A stretch of 54,967 bases of DNA from Alphaproteobacteria bacterium (lineage in GTDB: Bacteria; Pseudomonadota; Alphaproteobacteria; Rhizobiales; Xanthobacteraceae): contig VAZG01000192.1 in NCBI GenBank assembly GCA_005885285.1, positions 1-54,967 of the forward strand. Direction: 5' to 3'. The position numbers and the translations under genes are program-made. Positions 36,841-45,934 of the stretch are shown piece by piece (position 1 is the stretch's first letter; the number at the start of each line of letters is the position of its first letter). A model generated the notes under the pieces. That model was not told the origin of the DNA. It searched no databases and worked only from the letters and a program-made list of their open reading frames with translations.

Positions 36841-38730
36841 TTATCGCATCAGGCCGGATTCATCGAAGCCGCTTGAATCGTTTCGCCAGAACCAGACGGA
36901 AAGCGCGCGCGAGCGTCCCCGGATCAGCGTCTCCCGGGGTCCGGTGAGAACTCCGAACTGGAGCAGCGCGCATTCCGGGCCGGCTTGACGAAGCAGATCA
37001 TCGCTGAGGGCCAGCGCCGCTCCTTGCGTCGCCGCGACTTCCATCAGACGGCTCGCCACGTTCACACTGTCACCCGTCGCGGTGATGTGTTGATAGCTGC
37101 CGCCACCGAGACGGGACGCAATAATGGCACCGAAGTGAGCGCCCACCTTGAAGCCGATTTGCGATGCGATCGATGGCGGCAGGGCTTCGATCCATCGCTC
37201 GACGCGGCTGCAGAGATCGACGCAACAAAGCGCGGCATTGCGGGCGTCGTCGACGGTGCTCTCCGGCAGGCCGAACAGAATCATGGCGCCGTCGCCCAAA
37301 AAGCTGGTGATGACCCCGCCGCGGGCCACGACCTCCCGGTCAATCAGGGTATGGAAGTCCTTCAGGATATCCAGTACCGCATCCAACCCAAGGGTCTCGC
37401 TGAGCGAAGTGAACCCGGACAAGTCGATGAAAATGATCGCCGCATCCTGATGGACCGGCTTGAGCAGAAAATCTGGATTCTTGGTCAACCATTGGCGAAG
37501 CGCCGGCGCTTGAAATTGCTGCAGCAAATCGCTCTTCCTGGCGAAATACTGCGCCTGGCGCCGGTTCAGCCAAAGCTGGCTGGCCCCGAACAAAATCATG
37601 GGCGGAGCGGCAGTTGCAATCGGAAGCGCGGCGCTCAGCCAGATGCCGTTTGAAAATGCCGCTAAATTTGCGACCGCCCAGATAACAAGCACGGCCACGA
37701 TCGAGAAAAGACCGATGGCGCTGCGCCGCCATGCGAGCAACCCCACGAGCAACAGCGTCAACACGATCGCAAGTATTGCGTCGGCTGCGCGTGTGGACCG
37801 GTTGCGCAACATCCCGTCGCCGGCCATCAAATGCGTAATCGCCGTGGCAACGATCTCGACCCCCGGCATCACCGGATCGAACGACGTGGGAAAAAGGTCG
37901 CCGCCGGCTGTGACCGTCGCTCCGATCACCACAATCCGGTCGCGAAAGGCCTCACTTGCGATTTCGCCCTTCAATATGGAAGCCGCGCTGATGGTCCGAA
38001 TTGTGCCATGGCGGCCATAGAACGCCAGCGGCAGAACATGGCCGACGTCCAGCGGGATACGTCGTGTTGCCAGCATTAGGCTGTCAGCTTCGATGGTTGG
38101 CTCGGTATCGGCCGCCAGTGCGACGACGCGCAGCGGGAACGACAATTCGATCTTGTCGTCGGATCGAAACAGCATTGGAACGCCGCGCGGGGTTCCGGAT
38201 TTGTCCGTGGCCAGATTGACGACGCCAACCGCGGCATGGTCGGCGAATAACTTCAAGGGAAGCAGGAATTTCTCGGCCCGTGGCAGGCCGGCGAGGGGGT
38301 CGCTTTCTTGCGCGGCGATCAATTGCTTTGGTTCGGCGAACACCGCGGCCGCGGCAATTGCGGTCGGGCGTTTGTCGAATGCCTGCGCCAAGGCGGCGTC
38401 GCCATCGTCGCTGCCGCGGTCGACGAGCAGCAGATCGACTGCGATGGCGCGGGGCCCGAACCGTGCAACCGCGTCGACGATTGCGGCGAGATCGGCGCGC
38501 GATAATGGGTAGCCGCCTCTTTCCCCTACGGTACGATCGTCAATCGCCACGATTGTAACGAGGTCCGGCGCCGCTCTTTCCCCGCGCACGTCCAAGCGCA
38601 AATCCGTCAGCGCACCCTCGGGACGATCAAGGAATTGAACCCCGCTGCGCCAGTGAGCAGATCCCAAAGCCAATGCCCAGAGCGCCGACAGGACGAGCGC
38701 AACCAGCGTCTGTAAGGTCCGCGCGCTCAC
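36841..38730 (-). CDS. CHASE2-sensor class III nucleotide cyclase
   Basis: A 629-aa membrane protein. A signal anchor lies at ~8-24, the CHASE2 extracytoplasmic domain at ~30-310, three membrane helices at ~317-385 and a class III cyclase domain at ~428-610. Metal-binding aspartates are Asp436 (FIDLSGFT) and Asp480 (FLGDGAM). Asn557 and Arg561 (VNVASR) are kept. The lysine that normally reads adenine is Ser476, and the partner position is Thr550. Start is GTG 38730. The FecR-domain gene ends 19 bp upstream on the same strand, so they likely form an operon. Confidence 0.9.
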   Translation of the reverse strand: MSARTLQTLVALVLSALWALALGSAHWRSGVQFLDRPEGALTDLRLDVRGERAAPDLVTIVAIDDRTVGERGGYPLSRADLAAIVDAVARFGPRAIAVDLLLVDRGSDDGDAALAQAFDKRPTAIAAAAVFAEPKQLIAAQESDPLAGLPRAEKFLLPLKLFADHAAVGVVNLATDKSGTPRGVPMLFRSDDKIELSFPLRVVALAADTEPTIEADSLMLATRRIPLDVGHVLPLAFYGRHGTIRTISAASILKGEIASEAFRDRIVVIGATVTAGGDLFPTSFDPVMPGVEIVATAITHLMAGDGMLRNRSTRAADAILAIVLTLLLVGLLAWRRSAIGLFSIVAVLVIWAVANLAAFSNGIWLSAALPIATAAPPMILFGASQLWLNRRQAQYFARKSDLLQQFQAPALRQWLTKNPDFLLKPVHQDAAIIFIDLSGFTSLSETLGLDAVLDILKDFHTLIDREVVARGGVITSFLGDGAMILFGLPESTVDDARNAALCCVDLCSRVERWIEALPPSIASQIGFKVGAHFGAIIASRLGGGSYQHITATGDSVNVASRLMEVAATQGAALALSDDLLRQAGPECALLQFGVLTGPRETLIRGRSRALSVWFWRNDSSGFDESGLMR

Positions 38731-38749
38731 TGAGGATCATTGCCCAACA

Positions 38750-39274
38750 TCATTGCCCAAGACGTGCCAGCAATGCAGCGACGCGTGCCGGCGGCCAGCT
38801 CTTGACGACGAGGGGAACGGTCCCCTGATCGACGTCGACGCCCTGACCCGGCCCAAGAACGACCGGGCCGGCACCGGCCGGTCGCCGCACCGCGACCCGG
38901 CCACGCAAGACCAGAACCGACGTCCTTGTTTCCTGGACATCTATCGCCCATTTGGTGCCGCGCACGGCGGCGATGGCTTGCGGCGTCGTGACCTCAAAGC
39001 GATTTTTGCCCTGCTGCTTGGGAGCGTCGACCAGCAAGGCCTTGCTTTGCAGATCGACGGCATCGACTTTGCCGTTGTTGTCGCGGTCTTTCAGGGTGAA
39101 CCTGGCGCCGTCCTCGGCAACGATGGTTAGGCTGTCGCGGCAGCGCAGAGTTTGCGCCGCGTTCGGCGGATGCTCCGAAGCGCACCCCATTGCAGCCTGC
39201 TGGGCCGGCGCAGCATCGACGCCAAGAAATCCGCAGGTAATAGCCACGCACGTAATCCGAGCAAGCATCCTCAT
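38750..39274 (-). CDS. Secreted FecR-domain protein
   Basis: A 174-aa protein with a signal peptide (MRMLARITCVAITCGFLGVD, cleavage near APAQQ) and one FecR domain covering most of the rest: LTIVAEDGARFTLKDRDNNG, then FEVTTPQAIAAVRGTKWAID and TSVLVLRGRVAVRRPAGAG. It lacks the anti-sigma domain of classical FecR, so it acts outside the cytoplasm. ATG 39274 has GGAG seven bases upstream. It precedes the CHASE2-cyclase gene and probably shares its operon, which suggests it presents a signal to the CHASE2 domain. Confidence 0.85.
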   Translation of the reverse strand: MRMLARITCVAITCGFLGVDAAPAQQAAMGCASEHPPNAAQTLRCRDSLTIVAEDGARFTLKDRDNNGKVDAVDLQSKALLVDAPKQQGKNRFEVTTPQAIAAVRGTKWAIDVQETRTSVLVLRGRVAVRRPAGAGPVVLGPGQGVDVDQGTVPLVVKSWPPARVAALLARLGQ

Positions 39275-39532
39275 GGTGATGTCTCCGTGCATGCGCGATA
39301 TTTCAGGCGCCAACCGCCGCAGGTGCGGTCGAATTCAGATAAATAGAACGATGGCTTTTGGGGAAGGTTATCATCGCGGCAACGTCCGTTTTGAATTTCA
39401 AACTGTGTTCAGAAAATGTCTGCGCCTATCCAGTGCTAAGCCCGTGGTTCCACAACGCTATTCACGCCGGCCAGCGATGCGCGAAGCCGAGACCGATCGG
39501 CATTCCGGTGCGAAATCAGAAAGACAATGCGT

Positions 39533-42090
39533 CTATGCTCCCGGCTGCGCGGCGGGCACGGGCGGTAGCGCCTGACGGCGGAACAGGATGCGCTGATAGA
39601 GCCAGCCGATCGCCACCAGTACCAGGCCCAAGCAGATGAACGACAGCGCGCGGTAAATCCCCGATAGTGTCGACATGTCGATCAGGAACGCTTTCACGAT
39701 CGTCAGCGCCTCGCCAGGACCGGGCCGTGATACAGCCGGCGGATTTCAAACGAGACATAGGCGAGCGCAAGGATCAGCGCGCCGGCGGCGATGCTGTTGG
39801 CGTAGGCGGCGTGGCGCCGGCCAGCGACCGCGTAGGACAAGAGCAGCGCCAGCACCGCGGGCAGGGCATAGCCGAGCAGGAGCCCGTTGAGGAAGCTGCC
39901 GCCGACATCGATAGGCCAGAGGATCGGCGTCTCCAGCAGCATCAGCCCGAAGATGGCGGCAAGTCCTGCAAAGGCCGTAAGCAGCACCGCGCCGATATTG
40001 TGAACGAGGCTGAGCGTGCGAACCCTCAGGCGTTCCAGGCCGATCGCCATCGCCAGCGCCACACAGACTTGCAGCGCCACCTCGGTGAGGCCGGTGTTGA
40101 TGCGGTAGATGTCGCCGCCGTTGACGGCATGGCGGATCTCCAGGAATGCCAGCAGCACCGTGAACAGGATTGCCGCCGATTCGACGGCACGCAGCGGTGC
40201 ATCGTCGCCGCGGCGGCGGAGGAAATAGCTGCCGGCCCAGAACGACAACGCAGGGACGCCATATCCCCACAACAGCCAGTTGAAGATCAGTGTGGTACCG
40301 ACGGCCTCGCCCGCGATACGCGGCTCATAGGCGATCCGCAATGTCACGATCCCGGCGAGGATGGCCGCGAGCGATCGCATGAACGGGATCGGTCGCTGCA
40401 CCGAAATCCACGCCGTGCCCATCGACATCAACGCCAGCGCGATGCTGAGCCAGCCCTTTTCGAGCACGAAAGTCAGCGCCAGCGCCAGTGCGCCCAGCGT
40501 GGCGGTCGCAAATAGCGCGATCGCGATTGGCGTGCCCGGCCGCTCGTCGCGCCGGGTGAGCATCTCGGTCGCGGCGCCATAGGCTGCCGCGAGGATCACC
40601 GCCAGGATCGCGAACGGGATCGAACGGTCGAGATGAGCGACCCGCGCGTAAAGCGCGACCAACAGCGCCAGCGGCGTAAAGGTGGCCGACGCCGCCCAGC
40701 GCACTGAAATCTTGGCGGCGTGGAAGCGCGCCTGTGCCAAAAAGCCCGCGACGCCAAATCCGGCGGCGAAGATCGCGGCGGTGAAGAGATGCAGCGAAAC
40801 GGAGCCTTCGGTGGCGGTCGGTCCGATGCCTGGCAAGGGCCCGCCCGGCAGCACCAGCATGTCCGGATTGCCGCGGACCACCCATTCGGCGAACACCACG
40901 AAGATAAATATCGAGGCCGCACCGATCGCGCCGGTAGCCGCCGGCGCCCGCCAGGCCACGAACAATGAAGCCGCCACCAGGATCGCGAAGGCTATCATGG
41001 CGCTGTCGGCGTGCTGGCTATACAGCACGATCATGGTGGCGCCGAACAGATAGGCGGCAAGCGAGCCGGACGAAATCAGTTCGACTTGCTCCTCGCCGAT
41101 GGACGGGCCGAACGCGAAGCCGGACACCACCAAGAGCGCTGCAAGCGCAAATCCCGCGATGACATGGAAGAGGTGCGGGGCGACCATCGACGGCCCGCAT
41201 TGCAGGCACGGCACGGTCCAGAGCAGCGCGAAGACGATGGTGGTCACGGCAAGCCAGCGCCATAGCCGGATGCGTGCCAGCCCAAAGGCCGCCGCGGTGA
41301 CGATCGTAAGGTATAGATAAAGCGTCCAGAAGTCGGGCTTCTCGGAAGAAACCAGCACGGGCGTTGCGAACGCGGCCGCAATGCCGAGGCCGGCCAGCGC
41401 CGGTCCATGCAATAGCGCGGCGGCAAGCGTGCCGAGCGCCACCAGCCCGAGCAGGACGAATGCAGTCGCGGGCGCGAGAAAATCATAGAGCGCGTAGGCG
41501 GCATACACGGTTGCAAACGCGACAGCGGTACCGGCGGCGGTGAGGATGGCGGGGATGCTCGCGATCGGCAGCACCTCGATGTGGGATGTGCTTTCGGTGC
41601 GCCGGGTCCACTCGCCGCTCGCGAGCAACGCCAGCGCGAACAGGCCGCCGAGGATGGTGCGGACGCCGGGTCCGAGCAGGCCCGCTTCGATCGAATAGCG
41701 GACCAGGAAGAAACCGCCGAGCGCGAGCGTCAGCCCGCCGATCCAGACCACCCAGCGGGTGCCGATGCGCTCCTCGAAACCGGGATCGGCAGGGGGAGGC
41801 GCCGGGAGCGGCGGCGGCGTCGCCGTCGTGCCGTCCGCGGCAGGCGTGATCGATTCGGTCGACGTCGCGGGCTGTTCGGCGGCGATCCCCGGCGATGTCG
41901 TTGCGAGCGTTTGTTCAAGTTCTTGAAGAGGTGTCGGCGGCGGCGCCGTCGGTGGTGTGGCGGCGGACACGGTCTCGATCGAGTCCAGCCGGGCGCGCAA
42001 GCCGGCCACCTGATTGAACGCCTTGCGTGCGACAATTAACGCAACGATCGCAATGAGCAGCGAGAAGAAGTCGAGCGGTGAGTCGAACAT
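39533..42090 (-). pseudogene. DUF2339 polytopic membrane protein, C-terminus disrupted
   Basis: From ATG 42090 a 795-residue frame with ~20 hydrophobic segments runs to a stop at 39703 after RRLYHGPVLARR. The family's ending is still present in another frame, from about 39708 to TAG 39533: ALTIVKAFLIDMSTLSGIY, then RALSFICLGLVLVAIGWLYQ. In intact relatives ~45 residues, including a membrane helix, separate these parts. An out-of-frame deletion therefore joins them. The truncated product could still be made. An Ala/Pro-rich linker follows the first helix at ~45-105. Function of DUF2339 is unknown. Confidence 0.8.
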
Positions 42091-42138
42091 AGGTTCTCCA
42101 GGCGTCGGCCCGAAGCTAGGGGCTCACCGTGTCAATAT

Positions 42139-43110
42139 TTAGCGCCGCCCGCGAACGCGCAGGCCTGGCGCCGGCCGCTCCTGCAGCACCTCGCGGCGGA
42201 AACGAAACTGCGCGGCGGGCCGGCCTCCGGTCTGTGTCGACATTACGCCGGTCGGTTCGACCAGCGCGCCCGATTCTACCAGGCGGCGGAAGTTCTGCTT
42301 GTGCAGGTGCCGCCCCGAGATCGCCTCCACGGTCCGCTGCAATTCGGTAAGTGTGAATTCGCCCGGCAAAAGTTCAAATACGACGGGGCGATATTTCAGT
42401 TTCGCACGCAACCGCCCCATCGCGGTCGCGAGAATCCGCCGGTGGTCGAAGCGCATCGATGCCCCGAGGACCGGTGTGGATTTGCGCGCCAGTGCCGCAG
42501 GGCGGCCATCACGCCGTGCCTCTTCGACCAGGCCCGCTTCGTAAAGCAGTTCATAACGGTCGAGCACGCGCTCTTCGTCCCAATGCGCGCCTTCGGTGCC
42601 GAAATTGAGCCGCACCCGATCATTGCGACCGAGCGCCCGCGTGGTTTCCGGCGCCTCGCCTTGCTCAGCCCATTGGGTCAGTTCGGGAAAGATGTCGCGC
42701 TCGATGATGGCCGGCTTTGCCTCGCGCCAGTCTTCCCAGGGGAAGAAACGATACCAGGGCTCGAACGTGGCGCCGGGCGCTCGCGCAGTGTTGTCGGCGG
42801 GTCGCGTCAGCGCGAGATAGCCGATCGATGCGACATGGGTATCGCCGGCTTGCGTGTGCCGGCCGCGGTCGCCGAACGTATAGAGCTGCTCAACATAGCC
42901 AAGCCGCAGACCCGCCTGTTCCTCGACCCAGGCGCGCAGGCCGATCTCGAAGGTGCGGTGCGAGACCGCATCGAACGGACCGAACGGGAGGCCTGCGAGC
43001 GTGCCGCCCTCGCCGCCTGAGGCCGTGAGGATCAGCGGCTCGTTGTCCTCGATCGCGACGATGGCGGCGGTCAGGCCGATCTCGATCGGCGTCAGCAGCT
43101 TGTCGCTCAT
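42139..43110 (-). CDS. nadQ: NadQ-type NAD biosynthesis regulator (Nudix-like plus winged helix)
   Basis: A 323-aa protein. Residues ~10-160 have a Nudix fold look (IEIGLTAAIVAIEDNEPLIL, then GLPFGPFDAVSHRTFEIGLR) but no catalytic GX5EX7REXXEE box. The C-terminal ~90 residues contain a winged-helix region (FTLTELQRTVEAISGRHLHK, then FRRLVESGALVEPTG). This is the COG4111 family, called NadQ in comparative regulon work and linked to nadABC in alphaproteobacteria. The operator candidate at 29366-29386 fits. It lies 22 bp downstream of the phosphatase gene, same strand. Confidence 0.8.
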   Translation of the reverse strand: MSDKLLTPIEIGLTAAIVAIEDNEPLILTASGGEGGTLAGLPFGPFDAVSHRTFEIGLRAWVEEQAGLRLGYVEQLYTFGDRGRHTQAGDTHVASIGYLALTRPADNTARAPGATFEPWYRFFPWEDWREAKPAIIERDIFPELTQWAEQGEAPETTRALGRNDRVRLNFGTEGAHWDEERVLDRYELLYEAGLVEEARRDGRPAALARKSTPVLGASMRFDHRRILATAMGRLRAKLKYRPVVFELLPGEFTLTELQRTVEAISGRHLHKQNFRRLVESGALVEPTGVMSTQTGGRPAAQFRFRREVLQERPAPGLRVRGRR

Positions 43111-43132
43111 CTAGGGTTGGTGGTTATTGGCA

Positions 43133-43639
43133 TCAGTCGAGATCGACGCGAAACGGCCGGCCCTCGACCAGCATGCTGCCTGGTCCCATCTCGTCGAGCG
43201 CGCGCAGCATGCGCCCCTCACGCCCGAGCGCCTTGTCCGCGAGGCTTACGATCAACCGGTTCGGCGAAGCGATCGGGGAGGCGGCGCGGATTTGCCGCGC
43301 GATTGCGATTTCATCGCGATGTGGGTTGAGCGCACAGACAGCCGCAAAGGCGCTCGCGGTCGAACGGCTGATGCCAGCGTAACAATGCACGACCAGCGGC
43401 GCATTGCGGTCCCAGCCCCGCACGAAGTTCAACACCTGCTCGATATGCGAATCCGACGGCACCACAAAGCCGTCCATCTGCTCGGTGATGTCGTCCACCT
43501 GAACTTTCAGGTGATTGGCAGGGTGTACCGATTCCGGCCGCTGCACCTGATCGACATTGGCCATCACGGTGAGGATATGACTGGCGCCGGTGGCGCGAAC
43601 GGTTTCGGGAAGTGCTGCGAGCGAACAGACGTGAATCAT
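43133..43639 (-). CDS. Tyrosine phosphatase-like protein
   Basis: A 168-aa protein with the phosphatase P-loop HCYAGISRST (Cys86, Arg92; CX5R). It is a compact dual-specificity-like form. ATG 43639 matches the family start (MIHVCSLAALPETVRATGA); the longer frame upstream is not supported. Substrates are unknown; in this lineage such proteins lie beside nadQ-like and housekeeping genes without clear link. Confidence 0.83.
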   Translation of the reverse strand: MIHVCSLAALPETVRATGASHILTVMANVDQVQRPESVHPANHLKVQVDDITEQMDGFVVPSDSHIEQVLNFVRGWDRNAPLVVHCYAGISRSTASAFAAVCALNPHRDEIAIARQIRAASPIASPNRLIVSLADKALGREGRMLRALDEMGPGSMLVEGRPFRVDLD

Positions 43640-43699
43640 AGTGGTCCTTTTTGTAGCGATTATAGGCTCACGCACCGGGCGGCGAAAGCGGGTGTTGCC

Positions 43700-44305
43700 T
43701 CACACGTGCAGTGTCCTGAACCGCGCCAGGAACCGCTTTTCGGCCTTGGCGGCGGTCCAGGGTGTGAGGTAGTCCCTTTGGGTCGCCTCGGGCAGGCCGG
43801 GATCGCGGCCGAACAGCCGTTTGGCTTCGCTTTCCGCAAATCCCGCAAGCCGCGTCGCCTCGAGATAGGCGGCGCCCCGGTCGGCCTCCTTGATCTGCCG
43901 CGTGATCTCTTCTGCGGGCACCGGCGGCAGTCCGAAGCGGATATGGATCGCCGCCAGCAGCCGTTTTTCGACCGCCTTGTAGTCGCCGCCGAGCACCGCT
44001 TTGAACGGCGAGATCATGTCGCCGATGACATATTCCGGCGCGTCGTGCAGCAAGGCCGCGAGCCGCACCGTTGCATCGAGCCGCGGCGTCTGTTCGCGCA
44101 TCACGGCTTCGACCAGCAACGTGTGTTGCGCGACCGAGAAGATATGCGCGCCGCCGGTCTGGCCGTTCCAGCGCGCAACGCGTGCCAGCCCATGGGCGAT
44201 ATCGGCTATCTCGATGTCGAGCGGTGAGGGGTTCAGAAGATCGAGCCGGCGGCCCGACAGCATCCGCTGCCAGGCGCGCGCAGAAGAGGATCCTCCCGCC
44301 GTCAT
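43700..44305 (-). CDS. HD-domain phosphohydrolase (YfbR-like)
   Basis: A 201-aa protein with the HD metal site: His61 in SVAQHTLLV and His87-Asp88 in RLAALLHDAPEYVIGDM. The layout fits YfbR-like 5'-nucleotidase/HD hydrolases acting on small phosphates. The ATG overlaps the TGA of tag by four bases (ATGA), so it is coupled to tag and ygfZ upstream. Substrate is not readable. Confidence 0.85.
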   Translation of the reverse strand: MTAGGSSSARAWQRMLSGRRLDLLNPSPLDIEIADIAHGLARVARWNGQTGGAHIFSVAQHTLLVEAVMREQTPRLDATVRLAALLHDAPEYVIGDMISPFKAVLGGDYKAVEKRLLAAIHIRFGLPPVPAEEITRQIKEADRGAAYLEATRLAGFAESEAKRLFGRDPGLPEATQRDYLTPWTAAKAEKRFLARFRTLHV

Positions 44306-44928
44306 CTGGCTTTCAGGCGTGTCGCGCGGCGCGTCCCGCCGCAGGATTCATGGCAGAAGCAACCGACCAGATGATCGTTGACCATGCCGGTCGCCTGCAT
44401 GAAGGCGTAGACGATGGTCGGGCCGACGAATTTGAATCCGCGCGCGGCCAATTCCTTTGAGGCTTTGACCGAAAGCGGCGTCGACGCCGGCACGCTCGCG
44501 GTGGTCTTGAACTGATTGACCCTTGGTTTGCCATCGACGAAATCCCACAGGAATGTTGAGAAGCCGGGGCCTTCCTCCATGATCTTGAGGTAAGACTTTG
44601 CGCTCGCGACCGTACCCTCGATCTTGGCGCGGTTGCGCACGATGCCGACGTCGTTCATCAGCGCATGGATTTTCCTGGCGTTGTAGCGCGCGATCTTTGC
44701 TGGCTCGAAATCGTCGAACGCCCTTCGGAAATTGTCGCGCTTGCGCAGGATCGTGATCCAGGACAAGCCGGCCTGGAACCCGTCGAGGATGAGTTTCTCA
44801 AAAAGCGCCCGGTCGTCGTATTCCGGCACACCCCACTCGGTGTCGTGGTAGGCCATGTAGAACGGGTCTTCGCCGGGCCACGGGCACCGCGCCTTGCCAT
44901 CGGCATGCAAGCGCGCCGAGCGGCTCAT
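44302..44928 (-). CDS. tag: DNA-3-methyladenine glycosylase I
   Basis: A 208-aa repair enzyme removing 3-methyladenine. It matches Tag along its length: RCPWPGEDPFYMAYHDTEWG, FQAGLSWITILRKRDNFR, LAARGFKFVGPTIVYAFMQA and the C-terminal VNDHLVGCFCHE, which with the N-terminal Cys holds the zinc snap. Its ATG overlaps the ygfZ TGA by four bases. Confidence 0.96.
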   Translation of the reverse strand: MSRSARLHADGKARCPWPGEDPFYMAYHDTEWGVPEYDDRALFEKLILDGFQAGLSWITILRKRDNFRRAFDDFEPAKIARYNARKIHALMNDVGIVRNRAKIEGTVASAKSYLKIMEEGPGFSTFLWDFVDGKPRVNQFKTTASVPASTPLSVKASKELAARGFKFVGPTIVYAFMQATGMVNDHLVGCFCHESCGGTRRATRLKAR

Positions 44929-45806
44929 GCGACGGTCTGCTTCGTTGCGGATCGAACCGAATCGGCGTCGGCTAGGCGAAGCCCGAGGCCGCCGGCGGTC
45001 AGCGCCAGCCCGGCATCGAGCGCATCTGTGACGCGGTCGGTTCGGATCAGCGCCAGACCAAGTTGCCCAGAAGTCGAGCCGATGGTGCCGACCGGCTTGT
45101 CGCCGGCGAGGATGGCTGTGCCCGGTTCCGGTGCAAAACCGTCGAGAATGATCTTCACGGTGCGGGTGCGCGCGCTGCCACGATGCTGCATCCGCGATAC
45201 CACCTCCTGTCCGACATAACAGCCCTTCTCGAAATCGACGCCGTGCAGGCGATCCATATTGGTCTCGTGCGGGAACGCATCGCCATACATGAAGTCCAGA
45301 CCGCCGCGCGGCGCGCCGGCTGCGATGCGGTGTGCCTCGTAGAGGCCGCTGTCGACGAGCTCGGCGCCAACGAGGTCGGCGACCTTCTGCCTGAGTTCCT
45401 CCGGGATGAGAATTCGCCAGCCGAGCGCATCATTGCGCGGATCGGCAAACGACAGGTCTGGCCTGACGGTGAAATCGCCGTCCCAGGCTGCAAGCACGCC
45501 GAGGCTGTCGGACAGATTCTCGACCGTGACCTTGGCCCGCAACTTGTAGAAGCCGAGCTTGTCGGCGAGGCCCTTCGCTAGCGCGCGCGGGCAGTCGAGG
45601 AGGAAGCCGCCGCCATGGCCGGACGGGGCCTCGGTGATCAGGAAGTCCGCAATGATCTTGCCTTGCGGCGTCAGCAATGCGCCGAACCGGCCGAGACCGG
45701 GCGCGAGCTGCGTAACGTCGGTGGTGACGAGGCCGTTGAGAAAATTCCGCGCATCCTCGCCAGAGACCTTGACCACGCCCCGGTCGGGAAGAAACGCTGC
45801 TTTCAT
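44925..45806 (-). CDS. ygfZ: Folate-dependent Fe-S assembly/tRNA-modifying protein YgfZ
   Basis: A 293-aa GcvT-like protein with the signature KGCYVGQE at 194-201 (catalytic Cys196). YgfZ supports Fe-S proteins such as MiaB using tetrahydrofolate. It opens the run ygfZ-tag-HD with ATGA overlaps. It is divergent from pyrC across 128 bp. Confidence 0.93.
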   Translation of the reverse strand: MKAAFLPDRGVVKVSGEDARNFLNGLVTTDVTQLAPGLGRFGALLTPQGKIIADFLITEAPSGHGGGFLLDCPRALAKGLADKLGFYKLRAKVTVENLSDSLGVLAAWDGDFTVRPDLSFADPRNDALGWRILIPEELRQKVADLVGAELVDSGLYEAHRIAAGAPRGGLDFMYGDAFPHETNMDRLHGVDFEKGCYVGQEVVSRMQHRGSARTRTVKIILDGFAPEPGTAILAGDKPVGTIGSTSGQLGLALIRTDRVTDALDAGLALTAGGLGLRLADADSVRSATKQTVA

Positions 45807-45934
45807 CAGTAATCGCTCTTGAAGTTCTTGTTGAAACGGAAGTAGCGGATATCACAAGAGAAGGTAAGGCGCTAAGATACCGCGAACAAGGCCTGCGCGA
45901 CATCCAGTTTCCCTAAAGCGGGTGCTGAGGAGCG

